DNA of 64,000 nt, from positions 1,777,501 to 1,841,500 of the forward strand of contig JAKOON010000057.1 of the NCBI GenBank assembly GCA_022577435.1. Direction: 5' to 3'. Under the pieces are notes generated by a model. The model saw nothing but the letters and a program-made list of their open reading frames with translations. It searched no databases and was not told where the DNA came from. Source of the stretch: Embiotoca jacksoni (Eukaryota; Chordata; Actinopteri; Embiotocidae). Below, in pieces: positions 53,040-64,000 of the stretch. The position numbers and the translations under genes were made by a program. The first letter of the stretch is position 1. Each line of letters begins with the position of its first letter.

Positions 53040-54720
53040 ATGGAGGCACTGTCATTACTTTTACATTTTATTTCTGTAGTGCCAAATTACAGCACAAGTC
53101 ATCTCAGGCCAATTCATTTAATAATTTAGTAGTCCTTTCAAGAGCCTGTTTAAAACGCATACAGAGAGGAACCCAACAATTCCCAAACAAGCTACAACTA
53201 GAAGAGAAAACTAATCTGGAACTAAACTATTCTACTTTTGAGTATTCTGACAGCAAAGCATATTTATTTGGATAATATTCTATAAAGTCTTTTTAAGATG
53301 ATCAGACAGAGCACGGCCATTTAGAGCTTTGCAAGTCAGGAAAATAATTATGAATTTATTTCTTCATTTTAAAGGGAGTCAATGAAGAGAAGCTAATAAA
53401 GGAGAAATGTGATCTCTTTTGGTAAATACCATCAGCTGCAGCATTTTAGATCAACTGCAGGCGTTTTAAAGCGTTATTGGGACTTGGTATTAAAACCTGG
53501 AAGTAACAAATGTCTTTGTTAAATTTGCACTGAAACAGGTTCTGTGTTCCAAATGGAAAGAAGTGTGATGCTCTGAATACTTTCCACCCTAAATGGTCAC
53601 AATCTTGGCTCTGTAGAGAAAGGGGGCGGGGCCACAGGCGTAAAGAATTTTCAAATTAAAAGTGTCTGAGGAAGCTGCAGCTGTTCCTGAACACAGTGTT
53701 GTTTCTTCACTGCTGCTGCTGAAGAATCAGTGTGTTTATTGAGTGTTAAACAGAGAACATAAAAACACATTGATTTCTGGGTAAAATAATTACAGCTGCA
53801 GATATTTTGGCGGTTGATCAAATCCTGAGGTCATTTCCAGTCAGTGCAGTGTGATTTGAAACAACACTACTCTGTCTAAACTCCTGCTCTACACGGGTAG
53901 GAGGTCCGAACATGTGACATCACTACTTGTAAGTGTACGAAGGGAAGTACGTCATTTGAAACACAGCACAGAACTTTTTGATTTTATTAAAATTGCAAAG
54001 ATGAAAAAAAAGCAGTCCTAGAGTCTCGTTATGTGTGTGTGACATGAAAGAAGTATATATCCCCGTCAAAAATGTGTTGGTAAAAAAAAAAAGTCAAATT
54101 TAGTAAGTAAATGAAGTGCATTCAATTTAGCATCTTTCATAAAGCAAAGTCCAAATGTTCTTCACAAAAGCCAAATGACTCAAAACAGGACAAAATGGGG
54201 TGCTAGACGCAAACAGAACGATGCAGTAACCATAGTAACAAAAAGACTAACAAAAATAACAGACAGTTTGCAAAACAAACAATAAACAGAAAGACATGTT
54301 GGTGATGTGAGACAGTTTGCTGGTTAAATGTTACAGGTGTAAGTGTCTGCCTAAAAAAATAATACTTTAGTATTGTCTAAATGCAAATGTGATTAATTCA
54401 ATTCAATTAAATGTTATTTATATAGCACCAAATCACAACACAGGTTGTTTCATGGCACTTAACACATTAAAGTCCTGACAGCAGAACTTTACAACAATAC
54501 ACAGAGAAACCCAACAATTCAACAATTCCCACATAAACTAGGAGGGAAAAACTCCCAACAGAGGGAAGAAAAACTTCCCTCAGAAGTGGGCGGAGCATCT
54601 GCCTCGACCAGTTAGTGGTGAGAGGAGAGCAGAGAGAGAAAAGGACAGCATGGAGATCCACAACATGAGCAGCAGCAGATTAGACTTGTACAATATCTCT
54701 GCAAAGACGTTTCCTCCAGC
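53040..54720. repeat. Two fragments of a teleost ATTTATATAGCACCAAATC-type repeat
   Basis: At about 53080-53280 and 54395-54650 the same series occurs: GCACCAAATCACAACACAGG-like start, GAGAAACCCAACAATTC, then GGAGGGAAAAACTCCC and GAAGAAAAACTTCCCTC, TGGGCGGAGCATCTGCC. The sequence between them (53290-54390) shows no gene; 53560-53590 has a short GAATACTTTCC Tc1-end-like string. Confidence 0.55.
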
Positions 54721-55700
54721 TGATGACATGAATTTCAGTAGGTCTCCACGTCTTATCACCCACTGGTCCACCTGCAGTCACTGTTCAACAGCAACACCGT
54801 CTGTAGCAATGCAACCATTACGAAGGACACGCAGACCAGAACATGCAGCAAGGGAATAAAACAATAAAAGCTCAATTTAAAACCACCACATTCCTTTATC
54901 AAATGATAACATAGAGGAACGTACAACGGGCGATAACATTTCATAATGGATCTAAGGGCCCGGTAGGTGCTGCAGGTGTAGTTCCCCGTCAAACGGAAAT
55001 ATGTAGACGCAGTTCAATTATCCTGAGTTTATGTCCTGTTGAAGTGTGTGAGTTGTGGTCTGCTGGGAGTCGGTCTAATGACAACACACACAGGACTCAG
55101 GAGACGAGGCACAGCGATCACATCCATTCGGCAAAACAAAAGAGTGGATAAACAAGAAGAAACGTAGATTCGGCCATTAAGCTCTCAAAGGCAGACGGAC
55201 AGTTCATTGTAAAGGGAAAACAACAGGAAAGAGGAAACAATAATAAACTAGATTGCACAAAGGTCACAGTAGGCTGGCTATGTATTATTGGAAAGCACAG
55301 CTGTAGAAGCATGTGATCATTAACTGTGGGAGGTGTTTGGCAGGATTTTGATGATGAGTTAAGATTAGAGCTGGATTGAAAAGAGATTTTGGAGTGTGGG
55401 GACAAAGCAGAAGAACAGGATTTAAAATAATCTAACAGATTTAAGATACGACTTTATAATTATTATCCCACAGTGGGGAAATTTAGTTGTCACAGCAGCG
55501 TAGAAACAGAAAATGGTGCACACATTAAGAAAAAATTACAAATACGTATAGGATGAAAATAAGATAGATAAAACGTTTTTTTGTTTTTGTTTTTTTTAAG
55601 TAAGAACAATGAATAAATACACATACACACACACACTATATACACAAAAATAAATAAATACAACTTGGGATGATTAAAAGTGACTTAAAATCGTAGGAAG
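54721..55700. other. Intergenic region between VPS35 and C16orf87
   Basis: No exon of ORC6 or MYLK3, the genes that separate VPS35 and C16orf87 in mammals, was recognised. At 55445-55495 TTATAATTATTATCCCACAG with GGGGAAATTTAGTTGTCACA resembles a retroposon tail of the type at 63925-64000. Confidence 0.5.
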
Positions 55701-56114
55701 TAAGTAGGACCAGGAAGTGGCACTAGTGCAACATTACGGATGCGAGCTGCGCTTAAAACCCAAAGAAGAAGAAGAAGAAGAAGGAGTAGATTCCTTCCAG
55801 CTGATCCAATCTAGCACCAACCGTCAACCATCATATTCCCCAAGGAACTTAAATGCAACGCGTATACGGACGGATCCGCAGTGCGCATGCTCGCAGCTGT
55901 AAAATCCACCAGAGGGGAACTGTGTGTACGGATTTTGTTGAACAGCGCGTGGTAATGAAGCTAACATGACGTCGGCGTGTGTTTCTGTTGTGCGCGTGTT
56001 AGAGTAATGTCGAAGAGAACCCGTCGCCGTCCCAGTGTTGCAGACCGAGGTTGTGTCGTTACCGTGAAGCTCGTTAGCTGGTCGCCGGAGGGGGGTTGGT
56101 GGGAGAAACCTACT
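55701..56114 (+). promoter_or_regulatory. C16orf87 promoter and 5' UTR region
   Basis: It is CpG-rich (CGCGTATACGGACGGATCCG, TGACGTCGGCGTG). The degraded LINE-tail motif with (GAA)n is at 55711-55784. The frame of exon 1 stays open upstream with ATGs at 55977 and 56007, so a 46-residue N-terminal extension is possible; the conserved start at 56115 is preferred because it gives the 154-residue length of the family. Confidence 0.45.
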
Positions 56115-57391
56115 ATGTCGGCGAATAAAACAAAGAAGGTCAAAATGGCTACGAAATCTTGTCCTGAATGCGACCAACAGGTGAGAAAAAAAAAAGACAT
56201 CTTTCACTTTTTTTTGGTTTGTGAACGTGCGTTTTATGTACGTCGCTTTTTAATTCCTGCTACGTCGCTGTTGGCTCTTCGGAAACAGGCTCCGGTCGCA
56301 GCCTCGTTGAAAACACGACGTGGAAACGACATTAATTCCTCTTCAACATTTAAAGTAGGAGCTGTCGCGTTTAGTCGCTATATATATATATATAAAAAAA
56401 AAAAAAATTCCGTTTTGTTATGTTTTATTTTTATTTGCTAAACTCTGATATATTGATCTGATTACATAACTTATGGCAGCTGTCGTTTTTGTCCCAATTT
56501 TGTATTCAATCAACACTGTAAAGAAAACACAAGTTGGGAAATCAGTTCACGATCATCTGAGGCTCTTGATTTTATTGACTCCCTGATTTTTGTTTTTTGT
56601 TAGCATCTTATTAACATTGTTTCTTTGTTGTCTTTTTGTTTGTTTGTTCTTGTTATTTCTTACCTTGTTTTCCTACATCTTCCAGGCAAAGTGACTACAG
56701 TTTAGTAGTACCCCCTTCGCCCCCCCTCTTTTTTGTTTCTGGTTTACTATTACCAGCACAATATTTATTTAAATATGTATTGTGTGCCATAACAATTAAT
56801 AATCACAAAACACTGGTAAAAGAAAGTTTGTAGTGGATGAATGTGAACTGTGTTTTTCTCAATTATGGCTCCATTTTTTTTAAGTGTCATAACTTAGGAA
56901 TAGAGGTGGAGATTGTGACCACATTATATTAATACTTTGGTGATTTTTTTTTTTTTTTTTTTTTTTTTTGTGCTTTCAGATTGATGCACAACACCCAACC
57001 ACATCTGCACCATTTGCACCAGGTGCAATTGCACCATTGTTTAGGTGTATACATTTGTTTCTTAGCTGTATATATGTTTGTATGGTATGTTGTTGTTTTT
57101 TTTCTTTTGCACCCTGAGAGAGAAGCCCTCAATCAGATGTGGATACTTTACTCTCTTTACTCAATATATTTTATGATTATTTACACAATTTGACTGCTTG
57201 GCGGTGGTTCTAAATTTAATTTAAATTTGCCCAAAAATTCTATAGACATCTTTTTTTTTTTACCTTCTTCATGGTTATTGAGGAAAGGCTAGTGGCAAAA
57301 ATGTTTTATTTACCTGAAATGAGCTCTTCAACATGGAGTGTAATTTAAAAAAAAAAAGAAAAGGGAGGAAGTCTGAAAACCTTCTGAAACG

Positions 57392-57469
<78 letters not shown>

Positions 57470-60251
57470 GTTTTGATGGTAATCCGATCGTCTGTTTCCT
57501 CGTTTCTTGGTAGATTCCCGTTGCGTGTAAATCTTGCCCGTGTGGTTACGTGTTCATCAGTAGAAAACTCCTCAACGCCAAGTTGAACGAGCGCTCGTCC
57601 CCAGCAATAGCAGGTACGCTTTCATTTTGCATGAAGCTCATGTTTTATGGGATACTTGTGGGATACTTACTGCTAGAAAAATGCATTAAATTTGTTCATA
57701 TTTATTCTTATTAAATATAATCTGTGCAAGTCAGTGAGGATCCCTTGTTTATTTTAAGGATGCGAATGAAGACTGATTTATTTTTTGCTTCCTTCATCAC
57801 ATTACATGCACTGTATTTGGATGCAGTTGTCAATAAATGTAGTAATCAAGTGTTCTAACAATTATTCAACTGACTAATCGGACCCTCCAGGATTTTTTTT
57901 TTGTGATTTGATGAGATCAAAAAAGTTTGATTTTGCAGCTGATCTTCTCAAATTGCAAATTTTTTGGCATAAAATTGCAGGAATTTAAAAACACTGCAAG
58001 TCCAGAAAGAAAATTTTGATTTAAAAAAAAACCAAAACGTTTTTAAGCCCTACCTGATAAAGGAACACATATTTAATCACTTCCTTTGAGAATAATCATG
58101 CTGCACATCACAGAAATATTTCAGTTGTTATCTTTTTTTAAATGCATTTATTGAACTTAGAAAATCATTGGGCTAAAAGTTTTCTTTTTTTTTTTTAATT
58201 GACTTCTCTTTTCAGAACAGACAGTCTGTGACTAATATAGAAACAACAACTGTCAAAATAAGAGCGTTAGATGCTCTTTAATTCATGTTAAATCAACATA
58301 CAGACCGACTGGATGCACACAAACAAAGTGACGTCTCTGACAACTTCACGTGTGGATACAATTATTTTAGCATGCAGTCAATATTTAATCACTTCCTTTG
58401 ATAATAAGCATTTAATTTAAAACTTTTATTGTGAAGGCCATATTTCCCGCAAACTCCGTCACTTCCTGTTTTTTTTCAGCTTGTTCCTCCGGAGTTTTGT
58501 TAGTTGATGAGAGAACAGGAGCAGAAGCTTTCTGATTGGAAATGAGGAGTTATTTTTGTTAATAAAGCGAGTTTTGTTTAAAAAGAGTTATTTGATGCTG
58601 TTAATACTTTCAGTAAAAATCGGAATTTTAATGGCGGGAATAAAAAAATAAATTGTAAACTTCCGCAAATATTGTGGAGTTTGCTTGAATTTGTGTTAAT
58701 TATTGCGATTTGCAAGATTTCCTGGAGGGACTGAATAAATAAGTTATCAGATAAAAAAATAAAAAATGTATTGCTTAAATTGGATCGGTTCATTTAAAAC
58801 TCCAATTGCTGATATTTAGCTTTCTGAGGTATTTTATGCAATTTTTAGAGTTACCTTCTTTTGTCAGTTCCCGTACACGTTAATCATTTCTTAACGCATC
58901 ATGTAGCCTTGCAGAGCGATCCACATATATCAGCTGATCCATGCACACACATTTATTAATCTGGAACTGAATATGTACTCCACATCATGTGCATTTTGAA
59001 TCTTAATTTCTGTCTATTTTATAACACCAATTAGTTGATCACCAATAAAGTCCCCAACAGAACATTCTCATTTCAAAATACCACATTTTCTGTTCCGTGT
59101 AAAGACACCGGCACTAAATAACTTTAAAAATGTAAAAATCTTTATTCTGCTTGTTACTGCTCGGTAATAAACACGGTGGAAAAAAAACATGAACGCAAAT
59201 ATGAACTTCTAGTGAAGGCAGAACCTGTCGCACCTGTTTCTGAGAACCTTTTTCTAACTCGGCAGTGAACGATGTGTTTTGAATTATTATCGGTGTTTCC
59301 TGCCTTTTCAGACAAGCTGGACTTCAAGCGGAGGAGGACAGAGCGCATCCGCCGGGAGAGGATCGACTCGCCTTTGACCAACGACATGGAAAACAGGAGG
59401 CGACCTCGCGCCAACAGCCAGTCTGACCCCATCCGAAGGGGGCGGGGCCGACCCAAGACGGTGGGACTGAAGAAACAGGAAGAGGAGAAAGGTAAAGAAG
59501 TGACGATCACACGCATGATATTTCACAAAGATGTGACATAAATTCATCTGCAGTTGTTTATTTTTATTTTTTTATTACAAAGCTTTTTGTCACATTGGAG
59601 AGAATGTGAATAAGAAGCTGAACCCTGTGACTTTTTCTAATTGGCTGTGGGAGTATGAGAAACCCGAGTTCTTGTGTTGTTTTTAATAAAAATATTAGTT
59701 TTAATGTGCGGTGGCTGGCGGATGCTGAATGCTTTTTTACGTCATCTCTTTTTGTTTTACGAACCCACATGCCGACACATCTGCATTTGATAATAATAAT
59801 AACTTTATTTCTATAGCGCTTTCCAAAACAAGTTAAACAGGCAGTGGGGCAACAAAAGGCAAAGTCTAAAATAGTGTGTTTTTAAGAGAGACTTAAAAGA
59901 AAACCTCTGGCAGGTCGAACAGAAAACGCCCGGTCAGCTTTAATTTGAAGGTCAGTTGGAGGTTCAGTCAGGAATGACCTACCGGAGGATCTCTGGTTGC
60001 GTGTAGGCTCGTAGGGGGTCACGAGGTCAGATATATATATTCAGGTGATGTATACAAAAAAAAAAAGGTGTAACATGCTCTCTCCTGTTGGACCCGGTTA
60101 CGAGTTGAAGTTTGTTTCTGTTAAATTGTAAATTTAAACATGGTCAGAAATGAATAACACAGTTGCCTCTTTGCTCGGGACGCTACTGTGTTACTTCAAC
60201 TCCGCACAAGGTTACTTCCTCCATTTTAGATGTCTTGGTCTGCGCACACGC

Positions 60252-60308
<57 letters not shown>

Positions 60309-60968
60309 CTTTGTATTGCTTTAGTTATTTTGAGTGTATTGATTTAAAGTGACGGTTTTTACTGTTGAAAGATTGTTTTGATTGAAAGTACTTTTGATTC
60401 TGGATTGATTTCGCTGTTATGAAAGAATAATATCGATAAATTCTGCGAACTTTAAGCAGTCGGTGTTTATCGTCACAACTTTTGAGATGAAACCTACAGT
60501 TTGATTTTTGGTCTCTAATACAAGCAAGGACTGATACGTTTTAATAATTTTATGGATATCAATAAATATGTCCAAATAGTAGTATTAATATGCTAATAAC
60601 CAAATCTGCTCCATTAAACATACAGCAGTGGTTTAGTTCCCGACATCCATTTGAGTCTGCGACATTGAATAACTCGGACGAGTGCTTATTAGAGTCTGAA
60701 ATATTTGTACGAGTAGCACTTGTTTCCACATCACACACCGCTTCTGCTTTAACTCCTCTGAACAATCACATACATCAAACTTTCCACATTTAAACACCTT
60801 TTGCCCAAAATGTCTTTTGTGTGATTGTGTGTTTTTTGTGTGTTGTCAGATAAGCAGGAGAAGGAGGTGGATATTTACGCCAGTCTCTCCGACGAGAAGG
60901 CCTTTGTGTTTTCTGTGGCCTTGGCCGAGATCAACCGCAAGATCCTCGGCCAGAGACTCATCTTATAG
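56115..60968 (+). CDS. c16orf87: C16orf87 homologue, UPF0547 zinc-ribbon protein (four exons, 154 aa)
   Basis: Exons: 56115-56180, 57514-57613, 59312-59491, 60850-60968. They join in phase to 465 nt with GT-AG introns. The protein starts [20 protein letters not shown] and has a zinc-ribbon: Cys16 and Cys19 (CPEC), then Cys27, Cys30 and Cys32 in [11 protein letters not shown]. After it comes [10 protein letters not shown], a highly basic middle ([15 protein letters not shown], and [11 protein letters not shown], an AT-hook-like RGRP core), and the conserved end [20 protein letters not shown] followed by [12 protein letters not shown]. The human protein is also 154 residues. The basic stretches suggest a nuclear location and nucleic acid contact, but the function is not established. 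Introns contain a hAT-like element, a (TG)n tract and a (CA)n tract. Confidence 0.96.
57394..57469 (+). repeat. (TG)n microsatellite just upstream of C16orf87 exon 2
   Basis: About 38 TG units ending 45 bp before the exon 2 acceptor. (TG)n close to splice acceptors is known to be bound by splicing regulators such as CELF and TDP-43 proteins; an effect here is only a possibility. Confidence 0.97.
57883..58735. mobile_element. hAT-like non-autonomous element in C16orf87 intron 2
   Basis: The left end GGACCCTCCAGGATTTT and the right end, inverted, CAGTCCCTCCAGGAAATC match as terminal inverted repeats. The interior has GTCACTTCCTGTTTTTTTTC, AGCTTGTTCCTCCGGAGTTT and GTTAGTTGATGAGAGAACAG, typical of a dispersed fish element. 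I could not identify an 8-bp target duplication, so the superfamily is tentative. Confidence 0.55.
59785..60045 (-). mobile_element. Retroposon fragment (inverted) in C16orf87 intron 3
   Basis: ATAATAATAATAACTTTATT, TCTATAGCGCTTTCCAAAAC, GAACAGAAAACGCCCGGTCA and GGTCACGAGGTCAGATATAT form the reversed 3' end of the same element type as 38590-39100. Confidence 0.55.
60243..60304 (+). repeat. (CA)n microsatellite in C16orf87 intron 3
   Basis: About 30 CA units with CG interruptions at the start. Confidence 0.97.
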
Positions 60969-61165
60969 ATTCACCGCCGACGGACTGAACTGAGAAACCT
61001 TTGCACAGAGGAACCGAACGAGCAGCCGGAGGACGACCAAAGAGAGCTGAACTTTGACCTGGATGTTGTTTCACTTGGGAAAAAATGGGAGAGAAGTCGC
61101 AGCTCTTCGACACCTTAAATTATAAACACCCACACAGGACAATAAAACAATATGTATGCTTCTGG
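60969..61165 (+). other. C16orf87 3' UTR with polyadenylation signal
   Basis: AATAAA at 61141-61146, 173 bp after the TAG stop, followed by a TG-rich stretch (GGTTTGTGTTGTAATG) as expected for a cleavage site. Confidence 0.75.
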
Positions 61166-63898
61166 TTTGTGTTGTAATGACATGTATTGTTGTTATTCTA
61201 CACACATCCACACTATGTCCTGAATGCCTTTTTAGTAAATGATTTTTAATTTAGGAGAGTAAAAGAATAAAGAAAAAGAATATTCGTCTTCTTTGATATA
61301 AATGGAAGTCTTATTAAAAGCTCATTTCACATCATTATAAGGTCCCGTTAAGAAGTGATGCATGAATGTTTTCTCAGGAACAAAAAGTGATGCTCTGACT
61401 TGAGTTTACCAAAATCGTTTTTAAATGTCAGTATTAAAGTTTTGTTTTTTTCTTCCAATTAACAGAATCGGCCTGGCTAGAATAAATATCGCACGCTCGT
61501 CAGATTTTTTTTTGGGTTAGATCCATTTAGCAGCATAAAAAACTGCAATGCTTCAGAGGAGGATGGAGATGTTACAATCGATAAAATCTAACTCTGGATC
61601 CCTTTTTTTTTATTTTAAAAACTAATTTATGTTTTATGATATTCTACCCAAGACATAAAATATTCAGATATTTACAGGAAAAGTTTAAGAATTTTCAGAA
61701 CACTTCAATTATGAGTAGAAGTAAAAAAAAAAAAAATGCACCAAAGACAACAACAAAGTGTCCCAACTCAGTTTAGGCCATGAAACTACTTTGTTGAACA
61801 AATTATGAAAAACGAAACGTCCTTTCATGAATTTAAAAAGAACAAAATAGAAAGTCTTCAATTATGTTAAGCCTCAGTAGCAGGAAAGATTTAGTCCTTC
61901 AATGTATATTTAGGAAACAAGAACACTTAATTGGATCATTTTGTTTGAACACATTTTATGTAGAAGGCTTACATAAAGAAAATATAGGTTATTACTTTTC
62001 ATGTCTAATCTCTAATTTTCTGAAATCCACAATAGTCTGGTTTGTCCAAACTTGTATCACATTTCTTTTCCTATACTTCCTTCTGTTTCGTATAGAAAGA
62101 CAGTTCAAGGTTTCTGTAACCGATAAGTGAGAAGAAAAGCCAAACATCAGCCTGGACGACAGCACCAAACCCAGGCTGATGTTGATTCTGGACTCATTCT
62201 CCAGGAGCATCCCCTCGCTTGCAGAGTCCCCCGGTTTCAGTCATCTCATCGTTGAGTTACAATATATTCTCAGGCAAATCAATATTAAATCCTCTGAATC
62301 CTGAAAAGTAAAATTCACAATTTTGTAACTCCACAAAAACAGACAACCCAGTAAAGTTACACTGCAATGATGAACAGAGATTATCTTAAAAGACAAAGAA
62401 CCTCTTGTTTGGCTTTTCTTCTCACTTATCAGTTACAGAAACCTTGAACTGTCTTTCGATACGAAACGGAAAAGAAACGTGATATGAGTTTGGACAAACT
62501 AGACTATTGTGGATTTCAGAAAATTAGAGATTAGACATGAAAAGTAATAACCTATATTTTCTTTATATAAGTGATGGTGGCGATCCAAATAAATGCCCTC
62601 TTGGTGAGAACATAATGGACAGCAACCTTCAGTGGAAATAAAAGTGAACTGCGTGCCAATAGGAGGATCTGAAAGCGCTGTTTTTGTAATGAATCCCACA
62701 GCATGATGATCTGAAGGGACTCGTTTCATTCCCATCGCACCTCTGTCACCACATCTGGTGGTTGCTTGTGTGCATGCTGTCCTGTGGACTAACTTTATGC
62801 ACGGTCAATATTCATTCATGCATTTGTCACTTTATCATGCTTAGAATCTTTTCTTGTAACTGAGTTATTATATTGGAGATGGAATTGATGTTTTGTCTTA
62901 AAAACTTCACTTCACATTTGTCCCTCACTTTGTTCCTCTTCTGTTATTTGGTTTATTTTAGTGAAATGGACTTTATTATATGAACGTTATCTGCAGTCTT
63001 ATAGTTTATTTAACTTGTAGTTGTGGTCAAATGAAATATGGGATTCTTTACTATAAGGACAAATGGCAGTTTAGTGTCATTGTAAAAACACAACGACATT
63101 TTTGTGCTTTAACTCCAATCACACATTGTCAAAGAAATCTTTTAAAATCCTTCCTTCTCGATCAAAGTGAGGAGAAAAGGTGATAAAATGTATGCCTGTC
63201 ACACACATCCGGCCCAAATGACTAAAACTCACAAGCCTTCACATATATAGGCAGTTGTTTTTCAATTTATCAAGTTTTGATTCTTTCTTTTTGTCGCTGA
63301 TTTTCACTTTGTTTTATTCTTTTATTGTTCAATATTTGTATCAAAATATAAATTTAACTCTTGCCCGGGAAAGACGTGGCCCGAATTCACAAGTGCAAAA
63401 AATGGATAATTGTGTTTTTTTTCCACTACAGCGGTTTAGGGGGCAGCACTTTTCTTCCTGCTGGCTCCTCCCATATTTTAATAGATCAATTTTACAAATC
63501 TTTTTTGTTGTCTCCTCACCCAATCTTTGAAGTGATTGTTTTCTAACCGAAGCTCTGGAAATGTTAATTTTCCAACAGGAGAAAGCACATCTTAACTGAA
63601 GGGATTTTTGATGAGAAGGATATAAAAAAAAAAAAACACTATATAGAAAAAACTTAATGTAATATATTACATTTTGATAAATGGCAACTAATGCTACAAA
63701 CAAAACTGCATGATATTCCATGACTAGGCCCCAAAATAAATAAATCTCCTGACTTTTTATGTCTGGAATAGACGTTTTATAATTCCATGATCTTCCAGGA
63801 AGTCCACGAGGGAACCCTGAAAAATGTATATGATGCATCAATTGCATCAATCACATGCTTTGAAAGATCTAATCTGAGACCAATAGATCCGTCTGCTG

Positions 63899-63920
<22 letters not shown>
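61166..63920. other. Region downstream of C16orf87 without a recognised gene
   Basis: AT-rich, with poly(A) and poly(T) runs. Apart from the inverted repeat at 61971-62572 I see no element with defined ends. A minus-strand frame of 169 codons (63850-63341) resembles nothing known and is probably chance. Confidence 0.5.
61971..62572. repeat. Long imperfect inverted repeat (arms about 170 bp, loop about 260 bp)
   Basis: The left arm (about 61971-62144) and the right arm (about 62403-62572) are reverse complements with only scattered differences: AAAATATAGGTTATTACTTT, CTAATTTTCTGAAATCCACA, AGACAGTTCAAGGTTTCTGT and AAGTGAGAAGAAAAGCCAAA occur in both. Inside the loop is a second perfect 13-bp hairpin (AACATCAGCCTGG at 62143-62155 with its complement at 62171-62183). 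Confidence 0.9.
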
Positions 63921-63924
<4 letters not shown>

Positions 63925-63929
<5 letters not shown>

Positions 63930-64000
63930 TTTTATACACTTTATTAATCCCCAAGGGGACATTTCTTCACTACAGCAGGGGGGCTCTCAGAGAGGAGCTG
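63925..64000 (-). mobile_element. Retroposon 3' tail, cut by the window edge
   Basis: TATACACTTTATTAATCCCC with AAGGGGACATTTC after a 27-base poly(T) run is the reversed tail of a common teleost non-LTR element (CTTTATTGATCCCCAAGGGG type). Confidence 0.6.

Noticed and set aside
55824..56207. 127-codon minus-strand frame over C16orf87 exon 1
   Set aside because: Antisense shadow of the conserved C16orf87 exon and its CpG-rich 5' region.
63341..63850. 169-codon minus-strand frame near the right edge
   Set aside because: No recognised motif, crosses AT-rich and simple sequence, and no neighbouring exon or splice pattern supports it.

Overview
This is a 64 kb piece of a vertebrate nuclear genome, almost certainly a teleost fish. 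Four spliced protein-coding genes can be followed by their conserved exons, and they sit in sequence crowded with Tc1-type DNA transposons, non-LTR retrotransposon ends, (CA/TG)n microsatellites and long poly(T) tracts. No bacterial-style genes, CRISPR arrays or rRNA genes were seen.

Layout. 1-8350 (minus): the first two coding exons of a CELF1 gene, which runs off the left edge. 8351-18189: a 10 kb stretch without a recognised gene, holding a Tc1 element (10700-12328), microsatellites, a GC-rich patch near 15 kb and a retroposon nested in an old Tc1. 18190-28318 (minus): a complete nine-exon MTFMT gene (377 codons) with two further Tc1 elements in its introns. 28319-32072: a nest of broken LINE pieces between the divergent MTFMT and VPS35 genes. 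32073-51543 (plus): a complete 17-exon VPS35 gene (798 codons). 51544-56114: VPS35 3' UTR and repeats. 56115-60968 (plus): a complete four-exon C16orf87 homologue (154 codons). 60969-64000: 3' UTR, a long inverted repeat and the edge of another retroposon.

The genes do not form a pathway. CELF1 is an RNA-binding regulator of splicing and mRNA decay, MTFMT formylates mitochondrial initiator Met-tRNA, VPS35 is the scaffold of the retromer sorting coat, and C16orf87 is an uncharacterised zinc-ribbon protein. All splice junctions were placed by reading phase continuity and protein similarity by eye, not by alignment to transcripts.

No clearly new biological system is visible. The observations most worth following are: a similar degraded LINE-tail motif in sense orientation close upstream of the start codons of MTFMT, VPS35 and C16orf87; a GC-AG intron in MTFMT; a full-length Tc1 transposase reading frame carrying one change in a conserved motif; two nearly identical Tc1 copies 8 kb apart; a large inverted repeat at 62 kb; and a direct VPS35-C16orf87 junction lacking ORC6 and MYLK3, which lie between them in mammals.
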